A stretch of 22,646 bases of DNA, taken from NCBI RefSeq assembly GCF_002482975.1, contig NZ_DLHA01000033.1:1-22646 (forward strand), in the 5' to 3' direction. Source of the DNA: Flavobacterium sp. UBA7680. GTDB lineage: Bacteria; Bacteroidota; Bacteroidia; Flavobacteriales; Flavobacteriaceae. Below, piece after piece: positions 21,834 through 22,646 of the stretch. The notes beneath the pieces were generated by a model. It did no database searches and was not told the origin of the DNA. It worked only from the letters and a program-made list of their open reading frames with translations. The translations under genes and the position numbers were made by a program. Numbering within the stretch: the stretch's first letter is position 1; every line of letters starts with the position of its first letter.

Positions 21834-22646
21834 TTGAAAAAGAATATCATATTTGTTGTAAATCCTATTTCCGGAGACCTTGATAAATCAGATTTGATCG
21901 AGGCTGTGCAGGAATTTGCAACCACGAATAATTTTGACCTGACAGTTTATGAAACTACAGGCAAAACAGACCAGAAAGAAATACAATCACTTTATAATCA
22001 ATTGCAACCTGAGCGAATTATAGTAGCGGGCGGCGACGGAACTATAAAAATGGTTGCCGAAGCCGTCGAACAGTTTGATGTCATTATAGGTATTTTACCC
22101 GCCGGATCGGCAAACGGTTTATCTGTAGATCTTAATTTACCCACAACAATAGAGGAGAACCTGAAAATTGCCTTTTTAAGCCGTTATATCGAAATGGACA
22201 TGATTTGCATCAACGGCAAAAAAAGCATTCATTTAAGCGACATTGGTCTTAATGCTGATTTGGTAAAAAACTATGAACAAAGTAATCTAAGAGGAATTTG
22301 GGGATATGCTTTGCAGGCTTACAATACCCTTGTTGATTCTAACGATCCTTTTGTTGCTACGATTACCGCAAATAAGGAAACAATAGAGCATACGGCAAGA
22401 ATGATTGTAATCGCCAATTCTAAAAAATACGGAACCGGTGTAACAATAAATCCAAATGGTGCGATGAACGACGGGAAATTTGAATTGGTTATTCTAAAAA
22501 GTCTTGATTTATTATTACTCGGAAAAATCATTACCGGAAACATGCCAATCGATTCTGATGATATTGTGATTATTTCGACAGATAAAGCGACGATCAAAAC
22601 AAATTATCCGGTTAATTTTCAGATTGATGGTGAATATTGCGGAGCG
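21834..22646 (+). CDS. Diacylglycerol/lipid kinase (partial, runs off the window)
   Basis: The visible 271 codons encode a diacylglycerol-kinase-type catalytic domain that transfers ATP phosphate to a lipid such as diacylglycerol. Motifs are NPISG (10-14), the glycine-rich nucleotide-binding loop AGGDGT (65-70) and LPAGSANGLS (88-97), followed by the beta-sandwich C-terminal domain (DIGLNAD, and IDGEYC near the visible end). No in-frame ATG is near the family start, so translation probably begins at the TTG at 21834, giving (M)KKNIIFVVNPISG. The frame stays open upstream but without a plausible earlier start. The 3' end lies beyond the window; perhaps 20-30 residues are missing. It diverges from the App1 gene and could catalyse the opposite reaction. 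Whether the substrate is diacylglycerol, sphingoid base or another lipid cannot be told. Confidence 0.88.
   Translation, partial: MKKNIIFVVNPISGDLDKSDLIEAVQEFATTNNFDLTVYETTGKTDQKEIQSLYNQLQPERIIVAGGDGTIKMVAEAVEQFDVIIGILPAGSANGLSVDLNLPTTIEENLKIAFLSRYIEMDMICINGKKSIHLSDIGLNADLVKNYEQSNLRGIWGYALQAYNTLVDSNDPFVATITANKETIEHTARMIVIANSKKYGTGVTINPNGAMNDGKFELVILKSLDLLLLGKIITGNMPIDSDDIVIISTDKATIKTNYPVNFQIDGEYCGA

Noticed and set aside
22319..22597. Minus-strand open frame of 92 codons with hydrophobic stretches
   Set aside because: It is entirely antisense to the lipid kinase catalytic domain, and its hydrophobicity reflects complementary codon composition.

Overview
The window looks like a chromosomal segment of a Flavobacterium-like member of the Bacteroidota. 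The sequence is AT-rich. Upstream regions carry TAnnTTTG-type -7 elements and no strong Shine-Dalgarno sequences. The gene content is typical of the phylum: gldK-L-M-N-O of the type IX secretion system (T9SS) and gliding motor, a Bacteroidota-type LptE lipoprotein, a zinc-free TopA with a lysine/alanine tail, and DUF983. The species cannot be named from sequence alone.

Left block (1-6141), all on the minus strand, read from right to left: miaB (tRNA ms2i6A synthase); a small GxxExxY-family PD-(D/E)XK-like gene framed by a 25-bp inverted repeat; a receiver-less sigma-54 activator; lptE; a large acidic-repeat protein with a C-terminal TPR-like segment; and secG, closed by a hairpin terminator at the window edge. 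The unit mixes tRNA modification with envelope biogenesis. The GxxExxY gene looks like a later insertion.

A repeat-rich gap (6142-6604) separates this divergently from the plus-strand block. That block starts with topA, followed 3 nt later by an arginase-fold protein whose metal-binding motifs are degraded. After a 263-nt gap come gldK, gldL, gldM and gldN, ending in a strong terminator. Next is gldO, a close paralogue of gldN (about 89% identical by hand count) with its own leader and a terminator built on the same stem. GldL and GldM form the inner-membrane proton-driven motor. GldK and GldN/GldO form the periplasmic ring under the outer membrane.

Right block (16727-22646): a FAD-dependent oxidoreductase (DAO family) that overlaps tail to tail with a DUF983 membrane zinc-ribbon gene; an ABC-F ATPase with a hairpin terminator; and a 0.55-kb gap that is a mosaic of inverted-repeat elements. 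It ends with a divergent pair, an App1-type (DUF2183) HAD phosphatase and a diacylglycerol/lipid kinase cut off by the window end. In principle these two could catalyse opposite steps between phosphatidate and diacylglycerol.

I saw no rRNA, tRNA, CRISPR array, prophage or complete insertion sequence. The most interesting points are the arginase-like pseudoenzyme beside the T9SS core genes, the inverted-repeat-bounded GxxExxY cassette, the gldN/gldO duplication with its copied terminator and conserved 3' end, and a stem-loop between gldL and gldM just upstream of the gldM start.
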